From: Calditrichaceae bacterium
GTDB lineage: Bacteria; Calditrichota; Calditrichia; RBG-13-44-9; J075
Reading direction: 5' to 3'
Assembly (NCBI GenBank): GCA_013360445.1
Contig: JABWBP010000016.1
Coordinates: forward strand, 120,404 to 182,941
DNA: 62,538 nt
The notes beneath the pieces are model-generated. The model ran no database searches, was not told the origin of the DNA, and saw nothing but the letters and a program-made list of their open reading frames with translations. Positions 44,922 to 52,811 of this stretch are shown in pieces; the stretch's first letter is position 1; each line of letters opens with the position of its first letter. The translations under genes were made by a program, and so were the position numbers.

Positions 44922-45938
44922 TTACTGCTGTAACCGCAAATTCGCCAATCGCTCCACTTCCCGGTGCACGATGCGATCCAGCACCGAGATGGTCTCCTCC
45001 TGGTTTTTGTAGATCATGCGGTGATTCAAAATCGGGGCGGCTAAGGTTTTCAGGTCATCTTCGATGGCGTATCCCCGCCCTTGCAGCAGGGCATAGGCGC
45101 GCAGGCAGCGCAGGAAAATAATTCCCCCGCGGGTGGAAACGCCCAAGCGGATGGCGGCGTCATCGCGGGTGGCGCGGGCGATATTGCTCACCGAGCGAAT
45201 GATTTCAGGGTGCACGAACACCTTCTCCGCGCTGCGGCGCATTAGCAGAATGTCCTCATAGCCGATTACCGGGGAGACCGTCTGGGGAATTTTATTGATG
45301 GAAATGTAGTCGGTGTAGATTTCGATCTCCTTCGCTTCGGAAACGTAGCCGAAGCTGAATTTCATGAAAAAGCGGTCCAACTGCGCCGCCGGCAGCGGGT
45401 AAGTGCCCTCGAATTCGATGGGATTCTGGGTGGCGATGACGAAGAAAAATTCATCCAGGGGATAGGTTCTCTCCCCGATGGTGATCTGGTTCTCCGCCAT
45501 ACATTCCAGCAGGGCGGATTGCACCTTGGGGGAGGCGCGGTTGATCTCGTCGGCTAAAATGATGTTGCCGAACAGCGGCCCCGGCTTGAAGATAAAATCC
45601 TTGTTGCGGTCGTCGAAGATGTAGGTGCCGATCAAATCCATGGGCAGCAGGTCCGGGGTGAACTGGATGCGTTTGAAGGTCACGTGAGAATCGTTCTGAT
45701 GCTTCTCCGCGGTGTGATGCCCTTCAATGGAGAACGCCAGGGATTTGGCCATGGAGGTCTTGCCCAGCCCCGGCAGGTCTTCTAACAAGATATGCCCGCC
45801 GGCCACCAGGCAGGTGAGCACTTTCAGAATTTCCGGCTCCTTGCCGCGAATGATTTTCCCGATATTATGGGTCAAGGCGCTGGCCTTTTCCCGGCAATAC
45901 GCAACCTCTTCCAGGGTCAGCATTTCTAATTCGCTCAT
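44922..45938 (-). CDS. MoxR-family AAA+ ATPase
   Basis: About 338 residues from the ATG at 45938, behind GAGGAC. Walker A is GHILLEDLPGLGKTSMAKSL, Walker B region NIILADEINRASPKVQSALL, with sensor-1 FFVIATQNPIEFEGTYPLP. MoxR ATPases are chaperone-like and help assemble or activate large complexes, commonly next to DUF58 and VWA proteins. An extension to 46013 only reads the GACCTC palindrome as protein (LLNQTSKVSETFEV), so it is rejected. It is followed by a TPR-like exported protein and preceded by the transglutaminase gene. Confidence 0.93.
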   Translation of the reverse strand: MSELEMLTLEEVAYCREKASALTHNIGKIIRGKEPEILKVLTCLVAGGHILLEDLPGLGKTSMAKSLAFSIEGHHTAEKHQNDSHVTFKRIQFTPDLLPMDLIGTYIFDDRNKDFIFKPGPLFGNIILADEINRASPKVQSALLECMAENQITIGERTYPLDEFFFVIATQNPIEFEGTYPLPAAQLDRFFMKFSFGYVSEAKEIEIYTDYISINKIPQTVSPVIGYEDILLMRRSAEKVFVHPEIIRSVSNIARATRDDAAIRLGVSTRGGIIFLRCLRAYALLQGRGYAIEDDLKTLAAPILNHRMIYKNQEETISVLDRIVHREVERLANLRLQQ

Positions 45939-45964
45939 CGAATGTCCTCGTTGATGTTCAATGG

Positions 45965-45997
45965 AGACCTCAAAGGTTTCCGAAACCTTTGAGGTCT
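45965..45997. repeat. Perfect 33-base palindrome (family II, GACCTCAAAGG)
   Basis: Sixteen-base arms starting AGACCTCAAAGG meet around a single central base; the right arm ends CCTTTGAGGTCT. Diverged or truncated copies lie at 19499-19530 and 21609-21634. It sits just upstream of the MoxR start codon. Confidence 0.8.
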
Positions 45998-46038
45998 GGT
46001 TAAGAAGTATCAAGCTTCAGCCTGGCCAGGCTCCTCAC

Positions 46039-46074
46039 CACCCCTGCTAAACTGAAGTTTAGCACTCCGGGGTG
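46039..46074. repeat. Family I palindrome inside a second stem
   Basis: TGCTAAACTGAAGTTTAGCA (46045-46064) is flanked by CACCCC and GGGGTG, which extend the stem outwards after a short interruption. It begins right at the stop codon of the transglutaminase gene, so it could act as a 3'-end structure. It lacks a T-tract. Confidence 0.65.
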
Positions 46075-49000
46075 TCATTTGACAAACAAAAACCGCAGGG
46101 TGCGGATAAAATTGGCGAAACTGGCCAGAACCTCCCGGCGGGAGTAGCTGCCCAACACCTGTTTGCGGAACCGGGCAGGGAAGGTTTCCACAAAGCGGCT
46201 CTCGTCCGCGCTAAGCCCCATTCCCGCGGGGGCGTATTTGGCTTTATGATAGATATTGACAAACTGGCCTAACCGGGTGCCGAAACGGGGATCGATGCTC
46301 TCGTGGGCATATTCCAATGGGGTTTTGATCACCCGGTGGAATCCCAATTGATTGAGCACCATCAGGGAGAAGCGGTAAATCCAGTATAATTTTTGATTCC
46401 CTTTAGCATAATCGATCCGCAGGGAGAGGTAGAGATACACCGCGGCAGCGAACAGCAATAGCGCCAACAGCGCCGTTCCTATAATGATAAGCGCTCCCCG
46501 GAAAAACCGCTGCGTTAGCGGCGTTTCCTGCACCTGGAGGGTGACCCGGTCCACCGGAATAATTTCCGGGAAGCGGTTTTTGAACCAGGTGGCGAAAGAT
46601 TCTACCGCCAAAAAAGGCTTGATCTGGTGCAGCGCCGGGTTGCCGGATTCCGCAGAAACCTGCATGGAATCGCCCACGGTGAACTCTTTCAGGGATTTTT
46701 TCTTCCCCTTTTCGTAGATCACCGCCTCCTCGGGCTTGATGTTGATCGGCCCGGTTCTTCGGGGGTCCATCTCGTAATCCTTGCCGCGGTAGAAAATTTT
46801 CCGGGGAAGTATCGTCAATCCGCTGGAATCCGGTAAAAGGGATTGGATCTGCCCGTCCACCGCAAAAATCAGCCCCTTTTCCGCAGCGTCATCTTTATAG
46901 ACTACCATCGCTTCGTCCACCGGTATTTTCTTCGGGAAATTCTCCGCCGCCCAACTCATAAACGGCGTTTTCTCGTTATAGGGCTTCAACTGCTCCAGGC
47001 TGTAATGGAAAGAATAGGCCGACAGCACCATGGTTTTTTCCAGGGATAATTCCCCGATCTTCACCTTCTCGTTTTCAATGGTCACCAGGGCGTCCTGGGG
47101 GATCAGGGTAAGAACGCGGGATTCGGTTTCCGGGATTTCATATTCTTTGCTGCGATAGCGAATACTGTAGGGATTCACCAGCAGGGCAGTGGAATCGGCG
47201 CTGACGCCGGTCAGCTTGCCCAACACCGCAAAAACCGGCTCGCGCGCGTATTCCGGGGGCGTGGCGTCCGGTTTGGGCGGGCGCATGGGTTCGGAATCCT
47301 GGGTAGGCGTGGTGTCGAAATCCACCCAGCCGTAAGAGGGGAAATAGACTTCTACCCAGGCGTGCCCCTGGTCGGCGTACACCCAGTACCAGCCGCTGTT
47401 TTTATTGCTGCGGTCGAAAATGGCGTAACCGACCGCCATGCGGCAGGGAATTCCCGCGGCGCGCAGCAGCAGGGTAGTCGCCCCGGCAAAATAGGTGCAA
47501 TATCCGCGTTTGTTTTCGAACAGAAAATAGTGCATGAAGCTCTGGCCGGAGGTTTTCGGGGAGCCGGGCTCCAGGGTGTAGGTGAAGCGGGGATTACCGC
47601 TCTCATCGTTTCCTAAGAAGTAATCCACGATGCTCTGCACCTTGTCGTAGGGGGATTCCAGGCCATCGGTAAGCTGCCGGGACAGGTTCATGATCAGGGT
47701 ATCGGTGGTATCCGCCTCGGTGTAATAAGCCAGGAAGGTGGAATCCAGTCCTTCATAAGAATGGTCTATCCGCAGCGCCTCCGCCCGGTAGTTCTTGAAA
47801 TCCAGCAACTCCGGGTTGCTGCTGCTGTACACAAAGGGCGGCAAATTCCAGATGGAAATCAGCGAAGAACACTGATAAACCGTGGTGAAAGTTTCCCGGT
47901 CCTGGGGCGGCACCGGCAATTTCTGGTAAGAGTAGCCGGTGTTGGGGGCCACGTAGGCGTCCGGCGCCAGCGCCTGGTTGTAAACAATGGAAAAGATGTT
48001 TTTGCGTTGTTGATAGCGCCGGGTAGCCGCCTCGATCACCGAATCGCTCACCGCAAACCCCACCGGCACGTCTTTGATGGAGGGAGAAAAAAGGTCGTCG
48101 GGAATGGAAGAGGGCGGGTAGGGGTCGAGCACGAATTTCTCCCCGCGCGGCTCGTAGCGATTGAGCACGTAGCGGCGGAAGTGCACCGGCAGGGGCGCCT
48201 TTCCCCCGTCTTTCAAGGGGAAGAAGTTGTCGATGTAGGTGCAGAAAACGGTTTCGTCGGAGAGTTTCACTTCCGGCAGCAACTGGGCGTATTCCTGGAG
48301 ATCGAATTGCGGTTTGCGGGTTTGCTGGTCGTAGGTTTTTTTGAGAAAGCTGGCGGAGCTTGCCTGGGCCTGCTGCAAGCGGTCGTAGAACGATTCGGGA
48401 AGGCCGAAGAAGTACACATAGACCAGGGGAGAGATCAAGATCAGCAGCAGCACCGCGGCGATGAGCGCGCTGCGTTTGAACAGGCGGCGAAAGCTGCGGG
48501 AATCCACGCTGGCCAGCCGGCGCAGCGCTTCGCTGATGGAAATGATATAAAAGGAATAGAAGAGCGCCGGAACGAAGAGCAGGAACAAGAGCACGAACAG
48601 CCGCTGCACCAGATCCGGTTTGGCGAAAAGACCGTTAGCAGCCCAGCTTACCAGCGCCGAATTCATCTGCGCTTCCACGCTCAGGATGTCGCGAACGATG
48701 AAGGAGACCGCCAGCAGAAACACCGCCGCGGCCGCAACCCAGGGGAAGAAACCGAAACGGGCAAATCCGTATCCCGCTACCCAGGCAAAAACAAAGATCG
48801 CTGCATAAATGAAAAAGGAGAGCGAATAATAGAAACTGTCGAATTCCCCGATGGTGGTGGAACCGATCAGTTGGTAAATCCCCCACAGAACCGCCGCAAG
48901 AAGCAGGAAGGTAACCGAGAAGCGTACGTTGAAAGAGTACAAGAAAAAGGAGATCAACAACCCGGCGCTAAACACCAGCACATTCGCCCAATAATTGGTA

Positions 49001-49116
49001 TCCAGGGTTGTGATGGTGGCGGCGTAGAGATGCCAGAGATAAGCCCCGATCAAAATGGTGGGAACCAGCTTGAAAAGGGCATTGGCCAGCACTAAGGATA
49101 AATCTATTTTTTTCAT
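46075..49116 (-). CDS. Membrane transglutaminase-like protein (TgpA type)
   Basis: The 1013-residue protein has five or six N-terminal membrane helices within residues 1-240 and another helix near 875-895. The periplasmic transglutaminase core shows KRGYCTYFAGATTLLLRAAG with catalytic Cys540, then the His in DQGHAWVEVYFPSYG and Asp in WVDFDTTP. Between the core and last helix are long beta-rich segments. TgpA-like proteins occur with MoxR and DUF58 and the catalytic activity is usually unproven. At 1013 residues it is longer than typical, due to the region after the core (about 620-870). Confidence 0.9.
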   Translation of the reverse strand: MKKIDLSLVLANALFKLVPTILIGAYLWHLYAATITTLDTNYWANVLVFSAGLLISFFLYSFNVRFSVTFLLLAAVLWGIYQLIGSTTIGEFDSFYYSLSFFIYAAIFVFAWVAGYGFARFGFFPWVAAAAVFLLAVSFIVRDILSVEAQMNSALVSWAANGLFAKPDLVQRLFVLLFLLFVPALFYSFYIISISEALRRLASVDSRSFRRLFKRSALIAAVLLLILISPLVYVYFFGLPESFYDRLQQAQASSASFLKKTYDQQTRKPQFDLQEYAQLLPEVKLSDETVFCTYIDNFFPLKDGGKAPLPVHFRRYVLNRYEPRGEKFVLDPYPPSSIPDDLFSPSIKDVPVGFAVSDSVIEAATRRYQQRKNIFSIVYNQALAPDAYVAPNTGYSYQKLPVPPQDRETFTTVYQCSSLISIWNLPPFVYSSSNPELLDFKNYRAEALRIDHSYEGLDSTFLAYYTEADTTDTLIMNLSRQLTDGLESPYDKVQSIVDYFLGNDESGNPRFTYTLEPGSPKTSGQSFMHYFLFENKRGYCTYFAGATTLLLRAAGIPCRMAVGYAIFDRSNKNSGWYWVYADQGHAWVEVYFPSYGWVDFDTTPTQDSEPMRPPKPDATPPEYAREPVFAVLGKLTGVSADSTALLVNPYSIRYRSKEYEIPETESRVLTLIPQDALVTIENEKVKIGELSLEKTMVLSAYSFHYSLEQLKPYNEKTPFMSWAAENFPKKIPVDEAMVVYKDDAAEKGLIFAVDGQIQSLLPDSSGLTILPRKIFYRGKDYEMDPRRTGPINIKPEEAVIYEKGKKKSLKEFTVGDSMQVSAESGNPALHQIKPFLAVESFATWFKNRFPEIIPVDRVTLQVQETPLTQRFFRGALIIIGTALLALLLFAAAVYLYLSLRIDYAKGNQKLYWIYRFSLMVLNQLGFHRVIKTPLEYAHESIDPRFGTRLGQFVNIYHKAKYAPAGMGLSADESRFVETFPARFRKQVLGSYSRREVLASFANFIRTLRFLFVK

Positions 49117-49125
49117 CGTCGTATT

Positions 49126-49216
49126 GCTTTCGCGTCAGTTACTTTCGGCGTCAATTGCCTTCGGCGTCATCTGGCTTCGCCGTCATTTATGGTCATGGGC
49201 TGCCCCACTGTCATTT
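49126..49216. repeat. 16-base tandem repeat, CTTTCGGCGTCAATTG type
   Basis: Units GCTTTCGCGTCAGTTA, CTTTCGGCGTCAATTG, CCTTCGGCGTCATCTG and GCTTCGCCGTCATTTA follow head to tail, then fade into GGTCATGGGC and TGTCATTTATCGCC. It fills the gap between transglutaminase and DUF58 genes. Longer period than the other arrays but the same intergenic setting. Confidence 0.7.
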
Positions 49217-49267
49217 ATCGCCATTCGTGAAATTAGTGTAATTCGTGGTTGACACAATCATTCAGGG

Positions 49268-50659
49268 TCATAATTCGATCACCGATAAATTGGAACGCTG
49301 AAACGCCTCCTGGAGTTTTTCCCCGTTCCGAAAGATGAATTTAACCGCGTTCCGGGCAATAGGTTTCCGGCGCGCTCTTTCCAGGGGATCAAAAGTGTTG
49401 ATCAAAAAGATCCGTTTCAGCAGCGCGGGCGGGCGGCTCTTTTTTAAGGTGCGGGAAGCGTTATAATAGCAGACATTGAGATCCTCGAAGCGGCGGTTAT
49501 CGAGATTCTGCAGTTGTTCGGAGGGACACAGGGAAGAGAACATCAGCAGGTTGGAACCGCCCCGCAGCTTGTAGTAATTCTCTTTGATGTACTGCTCCAC
49601 CGGCAACTGCTGCTGCCAGCGGCAGGCGCTGATCTGGTAGAGAATCCGCTCGTATTCCTCCAACTGGTAATGGTCGGCTAACTTCTGATCCGGGAGGTAT
49701 TGCACCGTAAAGCCCTGCTCCAGGATGGAATCGACCACCTGGCGGACTTTCTCTTTGTAAATATCTAACAGAAAATCTTTTAACTCAAAAGGTTGGCTGC
49801 GCGGGGGAGCGCCGTCATAAAAGCTCACCAGCACGTTGATGTGGGAAACGTAGGGAAAAGTGCGGTCGTGAATGCGCACGGTTAGCTCCCGGCTGCGGGC
49901 GTAGTTTTTCCAGATAATCCGGCGCACGTCGTCCCCGGGAGCGTATTTTTTATAATCTAACAGCTCCCCTTTGGCAAACTTATGCTGCACCACTTTCAGC
50001 ACCGGCTCTTCGGACTTGTGGGTGGAAATGTCGATCGGCTCCTCCCCGGTTTTGGGTGGCTCGGTAAAAACCCCGATATTTTCCGTTTCCCGGTAGGGCA
50101 GGGAGAAGAGATGGAAAAAATCCTCGAAGTGGATGATGCTGCAACGGATGCGGTAATCGCGGACGTTGGGCAGCCAGAGCGCCTTCCGCGCCATTACCCC
50201 GGCCCGGCGGCCATTTTCTTTGAGAGACCGATTCAGCAGGATGTCTTCGGTCTGTGCGTCGTCTTCGAATACGATGCGCACCCGGGCATAGCCCAGGGGC
50301 GGTTTGCGAATGCCGTAAATACGCACCTCCGCTTCCACGTAACCGGGGGCGGGGTTCATCTTCTTGAAATTGATTTTAATGATATCCTGCCGCTCAAGCT
50401 CGTCGGTCTCCAGGATGCGCTTTTTGAACCAGAGAGTGAGATAAGGCCCCACGCAGGTAATAATCCCGAACAGAAGCACCATCGCGCATATTACCAGGGC
50501 GATGATGCTCAGGATCACCTGCACCCGGGCGCTGTCACCTTGCAGGGCGGCATAGTGGTTCAACCAGTAATAGGCAAACCCGGCAATGGTGAGGAGCAGG
50601 AAAAAATTGCGCTTCAGGAAAAGATAGTTGGCGTAATAACGGAGTTTATGGATGTTCAT
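49268..50659 (-). CDS. DUF58-domain membrane-anchored protein
   Basis: The 463-residue protein starts with two membrane helices (residues of about 15-40 and 45-75: FFLLLTIAGFAYYWL; VILSIIALVICAMVLLFGII). The DUF58 signature appears as GELLDYKKYAPGDDVRRIIW followed by KNYARSRELTVRIHD. The C-terminal region resembles the VWA-like fold but has no clear MIDAS. DUF58 proteins accompany MoxR ATPases and transglutaminases; the role is not firmly known. It is the first gene of this operon on the minus strand. Confidence 0.88.
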   Translation of the reverse strand: MNIHKLRYYANYLFLKRNFFLLLTIAGFAYYWLNHYAALQGDSARVQVILSIIALVICAMVLLFGIITCVGPYLTLWFKKRILETDELERQDIIKINFKKMNPAPGYVEAEVRIYGIRKPPLGYARVRIVFEDDAQTEDILLNRSLKENGRRAGVMARKALWLPNVRDYRIRCSIIHFEDFFHLFSLPYRETENIGVFTEPPKTGEEPIDISTHKSEEPVLKVVQHKFAKGELLDYKKYAPGDDVRRIIWKNYARSRELTVRIHDRTFPYVSHINVLVSFYDGAPPRSQPFELKDFLLDIYKEKVRQVVDSILEQGFTVQYLPDQKLADHYQLEEYERILYQISACRWQQQLPVEQYIKENYYKLRGGSNLLMFSSLCPSEQLQNLDNRRFEDLNVCYYNASRTLKKSRPPALLKRIFLINTFDPLERARRKPIARNAVKFIFRNGEKLQEAFQRSNLSVIEL

Positions 50660-50688
50660 TTATGTAGATTCGTCGCGTTCAGCCGGAG

Positions 50689-50708
50689 TGCAAAACTTCA
50701 GTTTTGCA
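50689..50708. repeat. Family I palindrome
   Basis: TGCAAAACTTCAGTTTTGCA lies 30 bases upstream of the DUF58 start codon, preceded by GGAG as in other copies. The surrounding 241-bp gap up to fumC holds nothing else I can support. Confidence 0.75.
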
Positions 50709-50900
50709 CGGACATTTTATGCGCCCCCTTCTCACCTCAAAACACCGGGGATAATAGGCAATTCTCCCTCGGAAAACAAATGCTAAATTGCGATGAAGCG
50801 GCGCAGAGTATTGCCCCAGGGAGTTATTTGGAAAGAAGAGGGCGGCGATGGTGGGAAGTTACAGGCGCAACAGCAGATTGTATCGACGCTCCGAAACACT

Positions 50901-52319
50901 CTATTCCGGCCCGGTCATGACCTGCGGGTCGAGCACCTTTTTTAGCTGGTTGGGAGGCAGAATTTTCTTCTCCGCGGCAATTTCCCGGATGGTCTTGCCA
51001 GTCCGCCGGGCTTCTTTGGCAAGCGCCGCCGCGGCGTCATAGCCGATGTAGGGAACCAGGGCGGTCGCCAGGGCTAAGCTTTGTTCCAGCAGCGAGGCAA
51101 TCCGTTCCCGGTCGGCTTTGATCCCCCTGAGGCACTTTTCGGTAAACCCGTTGGCAGCGTTAGCCAGCAGGCTGATGGATTGCAGAAGGTTATAGGCCAT
51201 CAGCGGCATCATAGCGTTCAGCTCCAGGTTGCCGGAAAGCCCGCCGACCGCAATGGCGGCGTCGTTGCCGATTACCTGGGCGCAGGCCATGCAGAGCGCC
51301 TCGGCCATTACCGGGTTGACCTTGCCGGGCATGATGGAGGAGCCGGGCTGCACCGCCGGGAGGATCAATTCCCCGAGGCCGCAGCGCGGCCCGGAACCGA
51401 GCCAGCGGATATCGTTGGCGATTTTCATCAGGCTTACGGCAAGGGTTTTCAGCGCCCCGCTTGCTTCTACCACTGCATCTTTCGCGCCCTGGGCTTCGAA
51501 GTGGTTTTCCGCTTCCCGGAAACGAACTCGCGTCATAGCGCTGATTTCTTTCACCACTTTGCGGGCAAATTTGGGATGGGTGTTGATGCCCGTGCCCACC
51601 GCGGTGCCGCCGACGGCCAGTTCTTCCAAATGGCGGCGGGCATTGCGCAAACGCCGGATGCCGTGGTCCACCATGCTGGCGTAGCCGCCGAATTCCTGGC
51701 CCAGGCGCAGCGGGGTAGCATCCTGCAAATGGGTGCGCCCGATTTTGACGATCTTATCGAACTCCCGGGCTTTTTTCTCCAGCGCCCGCTGCAAGCCCTT
51801 CAGCGCCGGGAGCAGCTCTTTTTCGAGGGCCTCCCGCGCGGAAACGTGCATGGCAGTGGGAATCACGTCGTTGCTGGACTGCCCCATGTTTACGTGATCG
51901 TTGGGGTGCGCGGGTTTCCGGTCGCCGATTTTACCCCGGAGGAGGGCATTCGCCCCCCCGAGAAGTTCATTGGCGCGGTTGGCGATTACCTCGTTAGCGT
52001 TCATATTGGTGGAAGTTCCCGAACCGGTCTGGAAAATATCCACCACGAAGTGCGCGTCTAACTTTCCCTCCCGCACCTCTTCGGCGGCTCGAATAATGGC
52101 CTCCCCTACCCTTTCATCCAATTTTCCCAGGGAAACGTTCGCCTTCGCCGCGGCTAATTTTACCATGCCTAACGCCCGGATGAATCCCCGGGGAAAGCGC
52201 AGCCCGCTGATGGGGAAATTTTCCACCGCCCGCTGGGTTTGTGCGCCCCAGTAGGCCTCCGCGGGCACTTTCATTTCGCCCAGGGAGTCGCGTTCGGTTC
52301 GGTATTGTTGGTTTGCCAT
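50901..52319 (-). CDS. fumC: Class II fumarate hydratase
   Basis: About 472 residues from the ATG at 52319, which follows GAGAGG. It opens YRTERDSLGEMKVPAEAYWG and carries the superfamily signature GSSIMPGKVNP, plus TGSGTSTNMNANEV and GRTHLQDATPLRLGQEF. Class II enzymes interconvert fumarate and malate without Fe-S and are oxygen-stable. The frame extends to 52358 but those residues are not conserved. A class I fumarase lies next door, beyond an XRE gene, giving oxygen-stable and Fe-S versions side by side. Confidence 0.95.
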   Translation of the reverse strand: MANQQYRTERDSLGEMKVPAEAYWGAQTQRAVENFPISGLRFPRGFIRALGMVKLAAAKANVSLGKLDERVGEAIIRAAEEVREGKLDAHFVVDIFQTGSGTSTNMNANEVIANRANELLGGANALLRGKIGDRKPAHPNDHVNMGQSSNDVIPTAMHVSAREALEKELLPALKGLQRALEKKAREFDKIVKIGRTHLQDATPLRLGQEFGGYASMVDHGIRRLRNARRHLEELAVGGTAVGTGINTHPKFARKVVKEISAMTRVRFREAENHFEAQGAKDAVVEASGALKTLAVSLMKIANDIRWLGSGPRCGLGELILPAVQPGSSIMPGKVNPVMAEALCMACAQVIGNDAAIAVGGLSGNLELNAMMPLMAYNLLQSISLLANAANGFTEKCLRGIKADRERIASLLEQSLALATALVPYIGYDAAAALAKEARRTGKTIREIAAEKKILPPNQLKKVLDPQVMTGPE

Positions 52320-52344
52320 GAATATCCTCTCATTCGATCCAGAT

Positions 52345-52390
52345 TGTGAATGATTCACAGGTTGATTTTATGTCAAATATGGCATATAAT
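52345..52390 (+). promoter_or_regulatory. Promoter with adjoining palindrome, XRE gene
   Basis: TTGATT (52362-52367) and TATAAT (52385-52390) are 17 bases apart. Immediately upstream, TGTGAATGATTCACA (52345-52359) is a perfect palindrome around one base, between the fumC start and the XRE gene. A repressor bound there could control the XRE gene and fumC together; the XRE protein itself is a candidate. Confidence 0.55.
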
Positions 52391-52433
52391 TGTATAGTAC
52401 AGCACAGAACAAAATATTTTTAGGAAGATTCAA

Positions 52434-52748
52434 ATGAACCCGGCAAAAAGAAAACGTCTTGAATCCAGAGGTTGGCGGATTGGCTCCAGCAAGGAGTTCC
52501 TGAGGCTGAGCGAGCAGGAAAACGCCTATATCGAATTGAAACTGGCGCTGGCGGAAAATCTCAAAAAACGCCGGCTGGAGAAAAAATTGACCCAGGTGGA
52601 ACTGGCCAAACTCCTGCAATCCAATCAGTCGCGGGTTGCCAAAATGGAAGCCGGCCATCCTTCCGTTTCACTCGACCTGTTGGTAAAAAGCCTGCTGGCG
52701 TTAGGAACAACAAAGCAGGATATTGCAGGGATTATTCTGCAAGAATAA
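52434..52748 (+). CDS. XRE-family HTH regulator (antitoxin-like), orphan
   Basis: The 104-residue protein starts after AGGAAG. Residues of about 38-95 form the XRE helix-turn-helix (LKKRRLEKKLTQVELAKLLQ, then SNQSRVAKMEAG). The N-terminal pattern RGWRIGSSKEFLRLS is typical of HigA-like antitoxins that partner RelE/HigB toxins, but no toxin is adjacent: the next genes on either side are fumarases. It may be a remnant of a toxin-antitoxin pair or a stand-alone regulator. Its own promoter and palindrome lie upstream. Confidence 0.85.
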   Translation: MNPAKRKRLESRGWRIGSSKEFLRLSEQENAYIELKLALAENLKKRRLEKKLTQVELAKLLQSNQSRVAKMEAGHPSVSLDLLVKSLLALGTTKQDIAGIILQE

Positions 52749-52811
52749 CTATTGCTGTCAAGCGATTAGCAACCTCCTCCAACTTTCAAACGCGCCCGGG
52801 AAACCCCACGC

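Noticed and set aside
47761-49095. Plus-strand frame of 444 codons
   Set aside because: It lies wholly opposite the transglutaminase gene, which has membrane helices and a catalytic triad; the plus frame has no recognisable domain.
50793-50945. Small plus-strand frame of 50 codons
   Set aside because: Overlaps the 3' end of fumC, with no ribosome site or recognisable family.
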